Made by a program: the position numbers and the translations under genes
The notes under the pieces: model-generated
The model's input: the letters and a program-made list of their open reading frames with translations, nothing else
What the model was told of the DNA's origin: nothing
Database searches by the model: none
Shown: positions 52,670-61,550 of the stretch, piece after piece
How positions within the stretch are numbered: position 1 is the first letter of the stretch
How the letters are laid out: the number at the start of each line of letters is the position of its first letter
Assembly (NCBI GenBank): GCA_964598535.1
Contig: CAZRCI010000009.1
Coordinates: 62,001 to 126,000, forward strand
DNA: 64,000 nucleotides
Origin: JALHMI01 sp964598535
Lineage (GTDB): Bacteria > Planctomycetota > Planctomycetia > Pirellulales > PALSA-1355
Direction: 5' to 3'

Positions 52670-54001
52670 TCACTGGCCAATGCAGTAGAGATACGTCTTG
52701 CTGCGGAGAATGATCTCGTTGCCCACCAGTGCCGGTGAAGCGTCGATGGCGTCCGCCAGCTTGTTGGTGGCCAAAACCCGGATCTCCGGTTCGTCGGCCA
52801 GCACGAGCGTCGTTCCCTCGCGATCGGTAACGTAGATCCGTCCTGGGGCGGCTACCGGCGAGGCATAAATGTTTCGCACCTCCGGCAGGCGTTTACGCTC
52901 GATGAGGGGCTCGCCCGTCTTGGCGTCAAGGCTGGTCCAGATCGCGGTGTTCGATTTATTGAAATAGAGCCGCCCATCGACGAGGACGGGCGACGGGCAG
53001 TATGGCGTGTCCTTGGTTTTGAACCAGGCGATTTTGTCGGTGCCGGTAATGTCGCCCTGGGAGTTCAACGGCACGGCGAACAGCGCGCTTTCCGGGTAGC
53101 CGCTCATGAGAAAGACCGTGCCATCGTAGGCCACGGGACAGGGGATAATTGCCCGAGTCTGCCCGCCGCACTCCCACCGCACTTCGCCGGTGTCGAACGC
53201 ATATCCGCAAGCTTTTTTGTTGGAATTGACAATCACCTGCTTGCGCCCGTCGTGCTCGACAACGAGCGGGGTGGCCCAGGAGGTTCCCGGATCGCGCAGC
53301 ACTTGCCAGCGGGTGCTGCCGGTTCGGGCATCCAGCGCATAGAGGAACGATTCGCCCTCGTGGTCCCAGTTGACCAAAAGCGTATTGCCCTCGAGGACGG
53401 GTGAGGCGGCCTCGCCGAAAAAGCGGTAGATGCGCAGGTCGCCCAGATCGCGATTCCACTGCGGCCGTCCATCGATGTCATAGCAGTAGATACCGCGCGA
53501 GCCAAACGAAGCGTACACGAACTGACCGTCGGTCACTGGAGAAGGAGAAGCATATCCGTGGTCTTTGTGGTGGCCTTCGTGGGGCACGGCTTCGCTGGCT
53601 ACCTGTTCCCACAACAGCTTGCCATTCTCGCGGCGATAGCATTGCACGACGAACTTATAGTAATGCGTGGGACGTTCGATGTTGAATGGATTGCCGCCTG
53701 GCGCCTCGGACGTTTCGGTAGAAGGTTGCTCCTCCTGACGATCGGTTTTGATCGCGGTGGTCAGAAAGATCCGGTCGTTCCAGACAATCGGAGTCGATTC
53801 TCCCTGCCCCGGCACGGCGACGCGCCACTTGAGGTTGGAGTCCGAGCTCCAGGTGATCGGTGGATCGGCCTGCGGCGCAAAGCCATTGGCAAGTGGGCCG
53901 CGCCACTGGTGCCAATGTTGGAGTTTTGTTTGTTCGAAGTCCGCGGCCAGCACGATACCGGGAACAACCGTTGCAAGGACGAGCAGGAGTCGCTTGTACA
54001 T
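52670..54001 (-). CDS. Exported PQQ-like beta-propeller repeat protein
   Basis: About 443 residues from the ATG at 54001. A GTG at 54013 would add four. A signal peptide (YKRLLLVLATVVPGIVLAA) precedes HWHQWRGPLANG, the usual start of planctomycete PQQ-like propellers. Repeats of the type YALDARTGSTRW, GYAFDTGEVRWEC and WTSLDAKTGEPL give about eight blades. BamB-like and dehydrogenase-like propellers share this fold. No PQQ-binding residues or enzyme domain stand out, so a scaffold or binding role outside the cytoplasm is most likely. The M50 protease gene lies upstream on the same strand, 122 bases away. Confidence 0.88.
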   Translation of the reverse strand: MYKRLLLVLATVVPGIVLAADFEQTKLQHWHQWRGPLANGFAPQADPPITWSSDSNLKWRVAVPGQGESTPIVWNDRIFLTTAIKTDRQEEQPSTETSEAPGGNPFNIERPTHYYKFVVQCYRRENGKLLWEQVASEAVPHEGHHKDHGYASPSPVTDGQFVYASFGSRGIYCYDIDGRPQWNRDLGDLRIYRFFGEAASPVLEGNTLLVNWDHEGESFLYALDARTGSTRWQVLRDPGTSWATPLVVEHDGRKQVIVNSNKKACGYAFDTGEVRWECGGQTRAIIPCPVAYDGTVFLMSGYPESALFAVPLNSQGDITGTDKIAWFKTKDTPYCPSPVLVDGRLYFNKSNTAIWTSLDAKTGEPLIERKRLPEVRNIYASPVAAPGRIYVTDREGTTLVLADEPEIRVLATNKLADAIDASPALVGNEIILRSKTYLYCIGQ

Positions 54002-54123
54002 GATGGCATTCACTCGATGACCGACGGTTGATGCTGCTCATCAGTATAGAGGGTGGCTGGCCCGTTCGCCAAAATTGGCTCCCAGAGAACGTTCGGCAGG
54101 AAGACGTAGCGATGGACAGGGCG

Positions 54124-54837
54124 TCAGGCCAACTGCCGGACGACATCCATCACGGTCGTGTAAAGCATGAGCCCCACCAGCAGGGCCAATCCCACGGCGG
54201 CCATTCCGGTGTGCAAGCGGGCCAGCCTGGGGTGGATCTTTTCCAGCAGTGCGCAGAAGACCTTGCCGCCGTCCAGGGGAGGAATCGGCAATAAGTTAAA
54301 CACCGCCAGATTCAGGTTGAGTAACACCGCGAATTGCAACGTGCTCGCCAACCCCTCGCTCATGACTTCGTTGCCGGCGGCCACGATGCCGACCACGCCC
54401 GATAGCCGATCGGGTTGCAGAAGCAGACTGGGAATCGCCGCGGCGAGCCGCTCCGTGAGCTCCGCCGTCTTGAGCCACGGTTCGACAAGGAACGCCCCTG
54501 GAGACGTCGCACCGTGAACCGCGGCGACCACTGCTAGCACGAGCGCCGCGCAGAGGAAATTCGCCGCCGGGCCGCCAAGCCAGAATGCGATTCGCCGGCC
54601 GATGGGAATTGCGAACAGTTCTTCTTCGCTTTGGACGGCGGGCATTACATATCCACCTAGCGGAATCATCGACAGGCAATATTCCACGCCGCCAAGTTGG
54701 CGCCGCCACAGGATGCGACCGAAGCCGATCGAGAACCGCTCCACGGGAATACCGGCCGCTTTGGCGGCCAGCAAATGCCCGAGTTCATGGATGAAGATCA
54801 AGAACCCAATTAGTCCGACGGTCAGCAATGTCGTCAT
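54124..54837 (-). CDS. Site-2 protease family (M50) intramembrane metalloprotease
   Basis: About 237 residues from the ATG at 54837. The zinc motif HELGH lies in the first membrane segment (GLIGFLIFIHELGHLLAAKAAG) and the third ligand in NLLPIPPLDGGKVF. Between them GPAANFLCAALVLAVVAAV forms the conserved core. The PDZ domain of RseP is missing, so this is a minimal S2P. Such enzymes cut membrane-bound anti-sigma factors or signal peptides within the lipid bilayer. The sigma factor at 51 kb is a conceivable but unproven downstream partner. Confidence 0.88.
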   Translation of the reverse strand: MTTLLTVGLIGFLIFIHELGHLLAAKAAGIPVERFSIGFGRILWRRQLGGVEYCLSMIPLGGYVMPAVQSEEELFAIPIGRRIAFWLGGPAANFLCAALVLAVVAAVHGATSPGAFLVEPWLKTAELTERLAAAIPSLLLQPDRLSGVVGIVAAGNEVMSEGLASTLQFAVLLNLNLAVFNLLPIPPLDGGKVFCALLEKIHPRLARLHTGMAAVGLALLVGLMLYTTVMDVVRQLA

Positions 54838-55026
54838 TCTCAAACTCCCGCAATGGTGGTTCTGCTGGCTGACCCCCTATTCGCTTGCCCTCGATCATTC
54901 TTGGGCCGGGACGAAATAATGAGGTCGAATGCCGAGGAGGCCAGGTATCGCTTATCGCAATCGAAGCACCGCCCGCGCGAGATTGGAAGCCTAAGAAGAC
55001 GGAAGAGGTCGCCTTTAGAGAGGGGG

Positions 55027-55203
55027 CTAGCTTCCGATGGATTGCGCGGAGTTGCGAATCGATTTGCTGGTGGCCGATCCGAAGGTACGAATTGCGCCCA
55101 GAGCTATAAGCAAGATGAGAGCGAGCACCACGGCATACTCAACGGATGTTGGACCGCCATCTTCGCGGATCAGACGCTTCAGCCATTGCCAGTGCAGACG
55201 CAT
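55027..55203 (-). CDS. Flp/Fap-type pilin (58 residues)
   Basis: A very small gene in a stretch that otherwise looks empty. The start is ATG at 55203 and the stop TAG at 55027-55029. The peptide has a short basic leader (WLKRLIRE), then DGGPTSVEYAVVLALILLIA and LGAIRTFGSA, the classic Flp pilin pattern with Glu-Tyr inside the hydrophobic helix and Gly before it, where a TadV-type peptidase would cut. The length is normal for Flp pilins. No tad, rcp or cpa assembly genes are in the window, so it is an orphan here. If expressed it would form thin adhesive pili assembled by genes elsewhere. Confidence 0.82.
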   Translation of the reverse strand: MRLHWQWLKRLIREDGGPTSVEYAVVLALILLIALGAIRTFGSATSKSIRNSAQSIGS

Positions 55204-55396
55204 GAATATGCTCGTCTGGACGAATATCGGAGTGCATGCCCCAAATATGGGAACCTAGCAATATTTAGCATTTGTCTTGCCAGACGAACGGACGGGGTAG
55301 GCTGGGGTGCTTGACCGGTACGTCGACCACGCCGGCATGAAGCAATATTTCCGCTGATGCCGATGAAACCGATAACGATTCTATGCGTTGTTACGA

Positions 55397-55858
55397 TTAT
55401 TCATTGTAGAGATAGGGCACTTCGCTCACGTCCGGCGCGTGCATCATGGCCGCGATTTGCTCCAAGGTGTGTAGGACCCGCTCTTGTTCATCGAGCGGCA
55501 GCTTACGCAGTTCCTGGCAGAAACTGTCGCGTAGAAGCTGTGGCGCCTTGTCAGCTAGCTCACGCCCCTCGTCGGTGACGGTGGCCAAGACGCTTCGCCG
55601 GTCATCTTCCGACCGCACCCGAGCGATGAGCCCACGCTGCTCGAGCCGAGTCAGGATGCCGGTGACCGTTGGCTGACTCAGATGTAGCGCCGCGGCCAAC
55701 GTTCCCGTGGAAACATTTTTGCCGGCCATGATCTCGCGAAGGGTGGCGAGCTGTGGCGATGTGAGTCCATAGATTTGAAGCATGTGCCGCGACCAGGTGT
55801 CGATGGCTTGGCTAATCCGCCGCAATGAAATCACGATTTGATCTTCTAGCGACAACAT
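55397..55858 (-). CDS. MarR-family transcriptional regulator
   Basis: About 153 residues from the ATG at 55858. A GTG at 55870 adds four. The winged helix is typical: LTSPQLATLREIMAG, STGTLAAALHLSQPTVTGILTRLEQRG (recognition helix), IARVRSEDDRRSVLATVTDEG (wing with the DxR motif). It binds palindromic operators as a dimer and is released by small phenolic or oxidising ligands. No obvious target gene or divergent partner is next to it. The NUDIX gene upstream belongs to another operon. Confidence 0.92.
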   Translation of the reverse strand: MLSLEDQIVISLRRISQAIDTWSRHMLQIYGLTSPQLATLREIMAGKNVSTGTLAAALHLSQPTVTGILTRLEQRGLIARVRSEDDRRSVLATVTDEGRELADKAPQLLRDSFCQELRKLPLDEQERVLHTLEQIAAMMHAPDVSEVPYLYNE

Positions 55859-55988
55859 CGAAAAACTCACTCGAGCGCTAATTGGGGATGGCGCGATATT
55901 AACATGCGGCTGTACAGAATGCGACGGTGGGCCTGTTGAAATGCGATAGGTGGCCTGTTGATAGGAACGGCGGGCGGGCCGCAGGACT

Positions 55989-56390
55989 TCACTCTTCTCC
56001 TAAAATTTTTGCAAGTCGATCCAAGAACGGCCGCTGGTCCACATGAATGAGCCGCCGCGCTTCGGCCACCGGGATAAACTTTGCTTGGTCGACTTCCCAT
56101 GAAGTGCAGCATGGCTCGCCCGTCAACGACTGCCCATAGAAGGCATGCACCCGTTTGCGGCTTCGGCGATAGTCGATCGAGCCCAAAGTTCGCAGTTTCT
56201 CGGCCAAAATGCCGGTTTCTTCGAGGGTTTCTCGGCGGGCCGCGGCCTCCAGCGATTCGCCGTCGCCGGCCAGTCCTTTGGGGATGCTCCAGGGAGCGTG
56301 CCGATTGTAATTGCCCGAGGGATGTACGAGCAGAACTTCAAGGCCCGATTTACCATACCGGTAGAGTAACGTGCCTGCGGATTGTTTCAT
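55989..56390 (-). CDS. NUDIX hydrolase
   Basis: 133 residues. The Nudix box is complete: GLAGDGESLEAAARRETLEE with TGI (G-x5-E-x7-REUxEExGU). It cleaves a nucleoside diphosphate linked to another group, releasing a monophosphate, with Mg2+ bound by the box Glu residues. The start codon overlaps the stop of the beta-RFAP synthase gene (TAATG), so it is translated as the last gene of the methanopterin-type operon. In that setting it could trim a pterin triphosphate, as Nudix enzymes do in folate synthesis. That is inference. Confidence 0.9.
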   Translation of the reverse strand: MKQSAGTLLYRYGKSGLEVLLVHPSGNYNRHAPWSIPKGLAGDGESLEAAARRETLEETGILAEKLRTLGSIDYRRSRKRVHAFYGQSLTGEPCCTSWEVDQAKFIPVAEARRLIHVDQRPFLDRLAKILGEE

Positions 56391-57349
56391 TACAGGACAG
56401 TAGTGTTAATTTGGGCACCATTATTTACTGGGCGAACGATCAGGCAACTGGCCTGCGGAGCTGCGGCGCGCGTGATGTGCCGCGCGAGTTGACGTGCGGC
56501 GGGTTCATCTTCAGCGATCGCAAAGACGGTTGGCCCCCAGGAGCTTTGACCGACGCCGCGGGCGTCAGAGGCACGCAGATTTTCGACGAGTTGCGCAATC
56601 TTGGGGTTTGCATAGGGGCCCCCCTGGCTGGAGGCAAAGCACATCCCGGCTTCGCGATTAAAGCGGTACAGGCTTTCCGCGAATCGCTCGAATTGGCTAT
56701 TTGCGGCGGCGGGGAGCAATTCGTCGGCAACCTCGGCCCGCAGCTTGGCGGTGATCTCGGTTGCTACTGGAGGCAGGCCGCCAAAGGCCCGACGTTCGGC
56801 GTCGCCCGCCAGGCCCGATCCCGGCAGCGTGATCAGCACGAATCGCCAGGTATCGGGCAGCTCGATCCGTCGCTCAAGGGGGGATAGAACGTCGTTCGGA
56901 AGCTTGCCGCTTTCGACCAGCAAACCGCCGTGCAGAAAGCCATGAGTGCCAATTGCCGAGCGTGCTCCACGGCCAGAGAGCCTGGCGAGTTGCTCGGCGC
57001 CGAGAGGTCTTCCCCCGCGAAACGCGTTGAGTCCCGCTGTGACAGCGAGTTCGAACTGCGTGCCGGTGCCTAGCCCCGCATGTTCCGGCGCCGAGTTGAG
57101 CACCTCGATCTGACAAGCGGGGAGTTCGTCGAGATGCCATTGGGTCGCCAGTCGATCCGTCACGGCGATCGCCCGTTCAGCCAGGGGACCGGTCGCCAGA
57201 AATTGCGCCGCAGGGCGAATCTGCACGTGCAAGCCGGGCCGATCAACCATCACGCCGACGCCGCCGAATTGACGCACATCCGCGCGGCCGAAGGAGAACA
57301 TGCCGAAATGCAAGCGGCTGGGTGTGGTGATTTCGACAATGCGTGCCAT
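56390..57349 (-). CDS. Beta-ribofuranosylaminobenzene 5'-phosphate synthase
   Basis: Joins p-aminobenzoate (or 4-hydroxybenzoate in some archaea) to PRPP with loss of CO2 and PPi, the first committed step of tetrahydromethanopterin synthesis. 320 residues from the ATG at 57349. It is a GHMP-kinase-fold protein: VEITTPSRLHFGMFSFG at the N-terminus, APEHAGLGTGTQFELAVTAGL as the glycine-rich phosphate loop, GTHGFLHGGLLVESG, and the C-terminal SSWGPTVFAI. It starts 5 bases after the DUF447 stop and is coupled to the NUDIX gene at its end. It sits in an operon with PabA/PabB, which make its substrate. Confidence 0.9.
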   Translation of the reverse strand: MARIVEITTPSRLHFGMFSFGRADVRQFGGVGVMVDRPGLHVQIRPAAQFLATGPLAERAIAVTDRLATQWHLDELPACQIEVLNSAPEHAGLGTGTQFELAVTAGLNAFRGGRPLGAEQLARLSGRGARSAIGTHGFLHGGLLVESGKLPNDVLSPLERRIELPDTWRFVLITLPGSGLAGDAERRAFGGLPPVATEITAKLRAEVADELLPAAANSQFERFAESLYRFNREAGMCFASSQGGPYANPKIAQLVENLRASDARGVGQSSWGPTVFAIAEDEPAARQLARHITRAAAPQASCLIVRPVNNGAQINTTVL

Positions 57350-57354
57350 GCCGC

Positions 57355-57990
57355 TTATTCTATCGCATCCGTGGCAACGTCGACTATTTGTTTGCCAGCC
57401 GAGGTTGGCATCGCGAGGCGTCGTTCGACCTCGTTTTTCAGGAACGCGAAGGCCCGCAGTTCGGCAGGGCCTCCGGTTTTTGTAACGGGGCTCTGGAGCC
57501 TGGTAAATTCGGCGCGAATCTCGTCGGCGGGCAGCAAGGCGACGCGCGTAGCAAGTATGGCGGCCTCGAGCACGGCGTGCTTGGCCCGATTGAAGCCGAA
57601 GAAATCGCGCAAGCGGCCGTGGGCGACCACAACGCACTCGATCTCGGTCCGCTCGTGAGCGTCGTCAATCATTCGTACTCGAAACGCATACCACCGGCAC
57701 GCCGTGGTGATAATCCGGCCTTCGACCGCGGTGGCCTTCTGGAGCGGCGGCGGTGGGGCGGGTTGTCCCAACGCCGCCTGAGCGATCATCTCGACGTCGT
57801 CGGTAACATGGAAGATGCCCTCGCCCGTGCGTTTCAGATTCTGGTAGGTGGTGGATGTTTGGTAGGGGCGGAGGATGAATTCACTCATCGCGTCGTCGAC
57901 CATCGGTCCCATGGGCGAGATATTCGTCTCGCCATTGGGCAAGAGGGTCGTCACGAGACCTTCAAGGATGCGTCTTCCGGCGAGCGTCAC
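57355..57990 (-). CDS. DUF447 family protein of the methanopterin pathway
   Basis: 211 residues from a GTG (57990). It belongs to DUF447, a flavin-reductase-like split-barrel family found almost only beside tetrahydromethanopterin genes in methanogens, methylotrophs and planctomycetes. Visible features are LEGLVTTLLPNGETNISPMGP at the start, YQNLKRTGEGIFHVTDDV and FFGFNRAKHAVLEAAILATR. The reaction is not settled, and a redox step in cofactor synthesis is possible. It lies 30 bases after pabA and 5 bases before the beta-RFAP synthase gene. Confidence 0.88.
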   Translation of the reverse strand: MTLAGRRILEGLVTTLLPNGETNISPMGPMVDDAMSEFILRPYQTSTTYQNLKRTGEGIFHVTDDVEMIAQAALGQPAPPPPLQKATAVEGRIITTACRWYAFRVRMIDDAHERTEIECVVVAHGRLRDFFGFNRAKHAVLEAAILATRVALLPADEIRAEFTRLQSPVTKTGGPAELRAFAFLKNEVERRLAMPTSAGKQIVDVATDAIE

Positions 57991-58020
57991 AGGAAAAATC
58001 CTACCGAGTTGTGTTCGGTT

Positions 58021-58680
58021 CTAGAACGTAACGGGAGACGTGGGCAACGGCGATAGCCGTTGCGGCGCGACGCGCTCGCTTTCGATCGAGGGCGTTATCT
58101 CTGGGAGAGGCCGCTTGGCAAGCCTGAGGAAATTGGCCAAAAGCGCGTACCCCGAGTCGGTGAGGATCGATTCGGGATGAAACTGTAAGCCGGTCAGCGG
58201 CAGTTCGCGATGCGAGACGCCCATGATCGTGCCATCCGACGTCCAGGCGGTCACTTCGAGTTCGTCGGGAAGCGAGTCGCGGTCGACAACTAGCGAATGG
58301 TACCGACAGGCGACGAGCGGCGATGGCAGCGCCGTAAAAATTCCTCGGCCGGCGTGATGCACTTCGGAAGTTCTGCCGTGCATCGGCTCCTTGGCCCGGA
58401 CGATGCGCCCGCCGAACGCGGCGCCGATGGCTTGATGTCCCAGGCAAATGCCGAGGATCGGAATCTGAGCGGCGAGTTCGCGAATCGCTGGTATTGAGCA
58501 GCCCGCCTGTTGGGGCGTGCATGGGCCGGGAGAAATGACGATCGCGCTGGGGCTCAGCGTGGCAATCTCGCCGGGCGTGGTCTCGTCATTCCGCACGACG
58601 CGCGTACGTTGCCCCAGCCGCTCCAGGTAGCGAGCGAGATTAAAAACAAAGCTGTCGTAGTTGTCGATCAGAACGATCAT
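58021..58680 (-). CDS. pabA: Aminodeoxychorismate/anthranilate synthase glutamine amidotransferase
   Basis: Supplies ammonia from glutamine to PabB. 219 residues from the ATG at 58680 (IVLIDNYDSFVFNLARYL). The class I amidotransferase triad is intact: nucleophile Cys in LGICLGHQAIG, and His/Glu in GLQFHPESIL. The oxyanion loop ISPGPCTPQQAG is present. The C-terminal 30 residues are an extension without match. PabA and TrpG cannot be separated by sequence alone. The next gene upstream is PabB-like, so p-aminobenzoate is the likely product line. Confidence 0.92.
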   Translation of the reverse strand: MIVLIDNYDSFVFNLARYLERLGQRTRVVRNDETTPGEIATLSPSAIVISPGPCTPQQAGCSIPAIRELAAQIPILGICLGHQAIGAAFGGRIVRAKEPMHGRTSEVHHAGRGIFTALPSPLVACRYHSLVVDRDSLPDELEVTAWTSDGTIMGVSHRELPLTGLQFHPESILTDSGYALLANFLRLAKRPLPEITPSIESERVAPQRLSPLPTSPVTF

Positions 58681-58707
58681 CGCCAAACGCACCCGCCAGG
58701 AGCGCGC

Positions 58708-60114
58708 TCACTGCAACGCGCGGAGCAACCCCGTCGCTTTATACCAGGTTTCTTCATACTCGCGCTCCGGAATTGATTGCGCCACGATACCCCCCCCCAC
58801 GGGAGCTTGCCACCAGCCGTCGCCGGCCGTGAGCGTGCGAATCAGGATGCTGGTGTCCAGAGAACCGTCAAACCCGAGATAGCCGAGCGAGCCGCAATAT
58901 GCGCCCCGCGCCGTAGGTTCTAGCTCGGCGATGATTTCCATCGCTCGAATTTTTGGCGCGCCCGTGATCGAGCCACCGGGAAACGTGGCCCGCAGCAGAT
59001 CGAGGGGCGTTCGTTGCGGCGCGAGCGTGCCGCGAACCGCGGACACCAGGTGTTGCACGAATTCGTAGGTCTCCAAGCGGCAAAGCTCCGAGACACGGAC
59101 CGAATCCGGCGTGCATACCCGAGACAAGTCATTTCGTAACAAGTCGACGATCATCACGTTCTCTGCGCGGTCCTTTTCGCTTTGGAGCAACTCGTCGCCG
59201 GAAAAGAGATCGGCTTCCGGGCGCGCCGTGCGACTTCGCGTGCCTTTGATGGGGCGTGCTTCCACCTCGCCGGCAAGCGATTGTAGGAATCGTTCGGGCG
59301 AGGCGCTGACGACCTGGCTATGGCCCAGATCGAAGTAGCCGGCGAAGGTCGCGGCGTTGCGCTGTCGCAAACGCCGGTAAAGGTCGACCGCGTTTCCGAA
59401 CGCTGGATACAGTAGCCGTTGAGCAATGTTCACCTGAAAGATGTCGCCCGCATGGATGTATTCGATGGCGCGGCGAATCGCAGCCAGGTAGCCCTCGGCG
59501 GAGAAATTGCTCGTCAGCCCTGTCGGCCCTGGCACCGCGTGTTGCGGTGCCAGTTCGTCGAGGGGCATGCGGACGACCTGCGGGGGCGGAGGGGGCAGCG
59601 AGGTGTCATTCTCGAGCCAGCTTCGGAATTGCCGCAGGCGAAACGCCGCGCGTGCGCGCCGCGAGGCCGGCTCCGTTTCTGGAAATCCGTGCGAGACGAT
59701 CCACGCCCGGCATTCGAGATGATCGATGGCCAACACGACATCGTACAGGCCGATGGCCAGGGCCGGGGTGCGAAACTCGTCAATTGCCGTGGGCGGAATT
59801 CGCTCGAGCGAGCGATTCAGATCATAGCCGAGCAGGCCGGCGGCGCCACCTTGAAAGGGCGGGAGCCCGGCGATGGTCGCGGCCTTATGGTTCGCCAGGC
59901 GCGCGGCCAACTCGGCCAGAGCATCGCCGCCGTCGGTTGCAACCTCCAGGTAGTCGAACGGATCGCACGTCAGAAACGAATAGCGTCCGAGCGTGGGATG
60001 CCGCCGCGCACTATCGAGAAACAGCACGTGCGGACGGCTGGCCAGGCGGACAAACGCCCGTTCCAGGTCGACATTCGGATCGTAGGGCTCGACGAGCGCG
60101 GTTTCGGCAGGCAT
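58708..60114 (-). CDS. pabB: Aminodeoxychorismate synthase component I
   Basis: Converts chorismate plus ammonia to 4-amino-4-deoxychorismate. About 468 residues from the ATG at 60114 (two codons later than the one at 60120). Chorismate-binding blocks: YIHAGDIFQVNIAQRL, EARPIKGTRSR, DRAENVMIVDLLRNDLSRV, FPGGSITGAPKIRAMEII and YCGSLGYLGFDG. The Lys in PIKGT is the mark of PabB. TrpE has Ala there. The start overlaps the DHPS-like stop and the stop is 27 bases before pabA. It provides the aromatic part for beta-RFAP synthase in the same operon, and perhaps folate too. Confidence 0.93.
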   Translation of the reverse strand: MPAETALVEPYDPNVDLERAFVRLASRPHVLFLDSARRHPTLGRYSFLTCDPFDYLEVATDGGDALAELAARLANHKAATIAGLPPFQGGAAGLLGYDLNRSLERIPPTAIDEFRTPALAIGLYDVVLAIDHLECRAWIVSHGFPETEPASRRARAAFRLRQFRSWLENDTSLPPPPPQVVRMPLDELAPQHAVPGPTGLTSNFSAEGYLAAIRRAIEYIHAGDIFQVNIAQRLLYPAFGNAVDLYRRLRQRNAATFAGYFDLGHSQVVSASPERFLQSLAGEVEARPIKGTRSRTARPEADLFSGDELLQSEKDRAENVMIVDLLRNDLSRVCTPDSVRVSELCRLETYEFVQHLVSAVRGTLAPQRTPLDLLRATFPGGSITGAPKIRAMEIIAELEPTARGAYCGSLGYLGFDGSLDTSILIRTLTAGDGWWQAPVGGGIVAQSIPEREYEETWYKATGLLRALQ

Positions 60115-60116
60115 GA

Positions 60117-61550
60117 TCACGGTGCAGGGCCTTCCGGGCGCTTGGCCGCGGCTCCGCGAGCGTTTCGGGCCAGACGATGATGTTGTTCCACGCGGGTTAA
60201 GAGTCCCCAGTCCAAGGCTTCGTCCTGGCGGTAGTTTTTGCTGAGCGTCAAGGCCGTCATGGCCTTCGACATTTCATAGCCCAGGTAAAATGCGTGCGCG
60301 GCGTCTATCGGGCGCGGGGCGCACGCGGCGAGCTGTTCGAAAAGTCGGAACGGATCGGCATCGTGCAGATGCTGGCCGGCCGTGACGGCGTGAATTTCGC
60401 CGCTGGTGGCGAACAGGCGATAATTATGATCTTTTACCAGCGCGGCCAACTCGTCGAGTTCAGCCGGCGTCGATTCCAGGACGTTGGGATCTCGCAACAT
60501 GACGAGCCGCGGTTCCAGCCGCTTGGGCAAGACCTTTTGAGCCTCGGCATAATGGACCAGACGCCGCGCCAAATCGCACTCGCGGACACTGCTTCGCGCC
60601 CAATTGATCACCTGGGTGGTGAGGACGCTACGGATACCAAGTTCCTGGCAAATGCCTAGAAGCAGAACATTGAGCGGCGCGGAGTCGGCGTCGGTCAGCT
60701 CCGTCAGATTGCCGATGCCCATCATGATCTCCGCATCGGGATAACGGTGGCGGGTCTCCAGATAACGCCCCAGACTGGCGGCAAATCCGAAGCCAAGGGG
60801 TTCCAAGATCGGGTCGAGGCGCACGCGCACGCCGGCTCCTGCGAGATATTCGACCGTTGCGTCGAGGGTTTCGAGGCGCGACGGTTCATCCGGGACGGCG
60901 ACAACTTCGACGCCCCAATCGACGGCTTGCTCGCGGTTGGCGCTGTTCACGCTCAGCACGAGCTCTGCGCCGGCTGAAGCCGCGGCCGCGATCTCGCGAG
61001 CGTTCATGCTATCGATCGAAACGCGATGCCCCTCGGCCACGAGCGCGCGAACGCAATCCTTCACGCCCGCCCAGGGCTCGCCGGGATCGCATCCCACGTC
61101 GATGACGTCGGCTCCGTCGGTGGCCAACTGCCTGGCTGCACTCAAGATTTCAGGAAGCGGCAGTCGTGGAGCGTGATTGATCTCGGCAATAATTTCGATA
61201 TCGTAGTCGCCGAAGCTCGCGTCGCGCACTTGCTGACCGAAGTATTCCGGTAGTCGTCGTAGGTCGTGCGGGCCACGCTCCACGGGCACCCCCGCCGCGC
61301 GTTCGACGGCGCTCAGGTCGCCCTGACTATAGCCGGGCAACACGATTCGGTTGACGCCCGGCGGGAGCTTGATGCGCGGGGCGATCCAATCCGTGGTCAA
61401 CAGCGCCGCGACCGTGATTCCCAAGACGTCGATAGAATAGTCGAAGCCCACGCGCGGCGCCAGGTCGGCGAGTTGCCGGCGGAGCGAGTGCTCGGCCAGC
61501 CGGCCGGTGACGAAGTGAATGTGCTCGCGAGTTTGCGGCTGGGCGGTCAT
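60117..61550 (-). CDS. Dihydropteroate-synthase-like protein of the methanopterin pathway (DUF6513 type)
   Basis: 477 residues from the ATG at 61550, which overlaps the SDR stop (ATGA). The longer frame is not protein-like. The N-terminal domain (1-140) contains HFVTGRLAEHSLRRQL and TTDWIAPRIKLPPGVNRIVLPG. The TIM-barrel part is DHPS-like: IIAEINHAPRLP, DGADVIDVGCDPGEPW, RVSIDSMN, AELVLSVNSAN and VRLDPILEP. It may couple a pterin to the ribofuranosylaminobenzene unit, as DHPS joins pterin to p-aminobenzoate. It is the second gene of the operon. Confidence 0.88.
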   Translation of the reverse strand: MTAQPQTREHIHFVTGRLAEHSLRRQLADLAPRVGFDYSIDVLGITVAALLTTDWIAPRIKLPPGVNRIVLPGYSQGDLSAVERAAGVPVERGPHDLRRLPEYFGQQVRDASFGDYDIEIIAEINHAPRLPLPEILSAARQLATDGADVIDVGCDPGEPWAGVKDCVRALVAEGHRVSIDSMNAREIAAAASAGAELVLSVNSANREQAVDWGVEVVAVPDEPSRLETLDATVEYLAGAGVRVRLDPILEPLGFGFAASLGRYLETRHRYPDAEIMMGIGNLTELTDADSAPLNVLLLGICQELGIRSVLTTQVINWARSSVRECDLARRLVHYAEAQKVLPKRLEPRLVMLRDPNVLESTPAELDELAALVKDHNYRLFATSGEIHAVTAGQHLHDADPFRLFEQLAACAPRPIDAAHAFYLGYEMSKAMTALTLSKNYRQDEALDWGLLTRVEQHHRLARNARGAAAKRPEGPAP

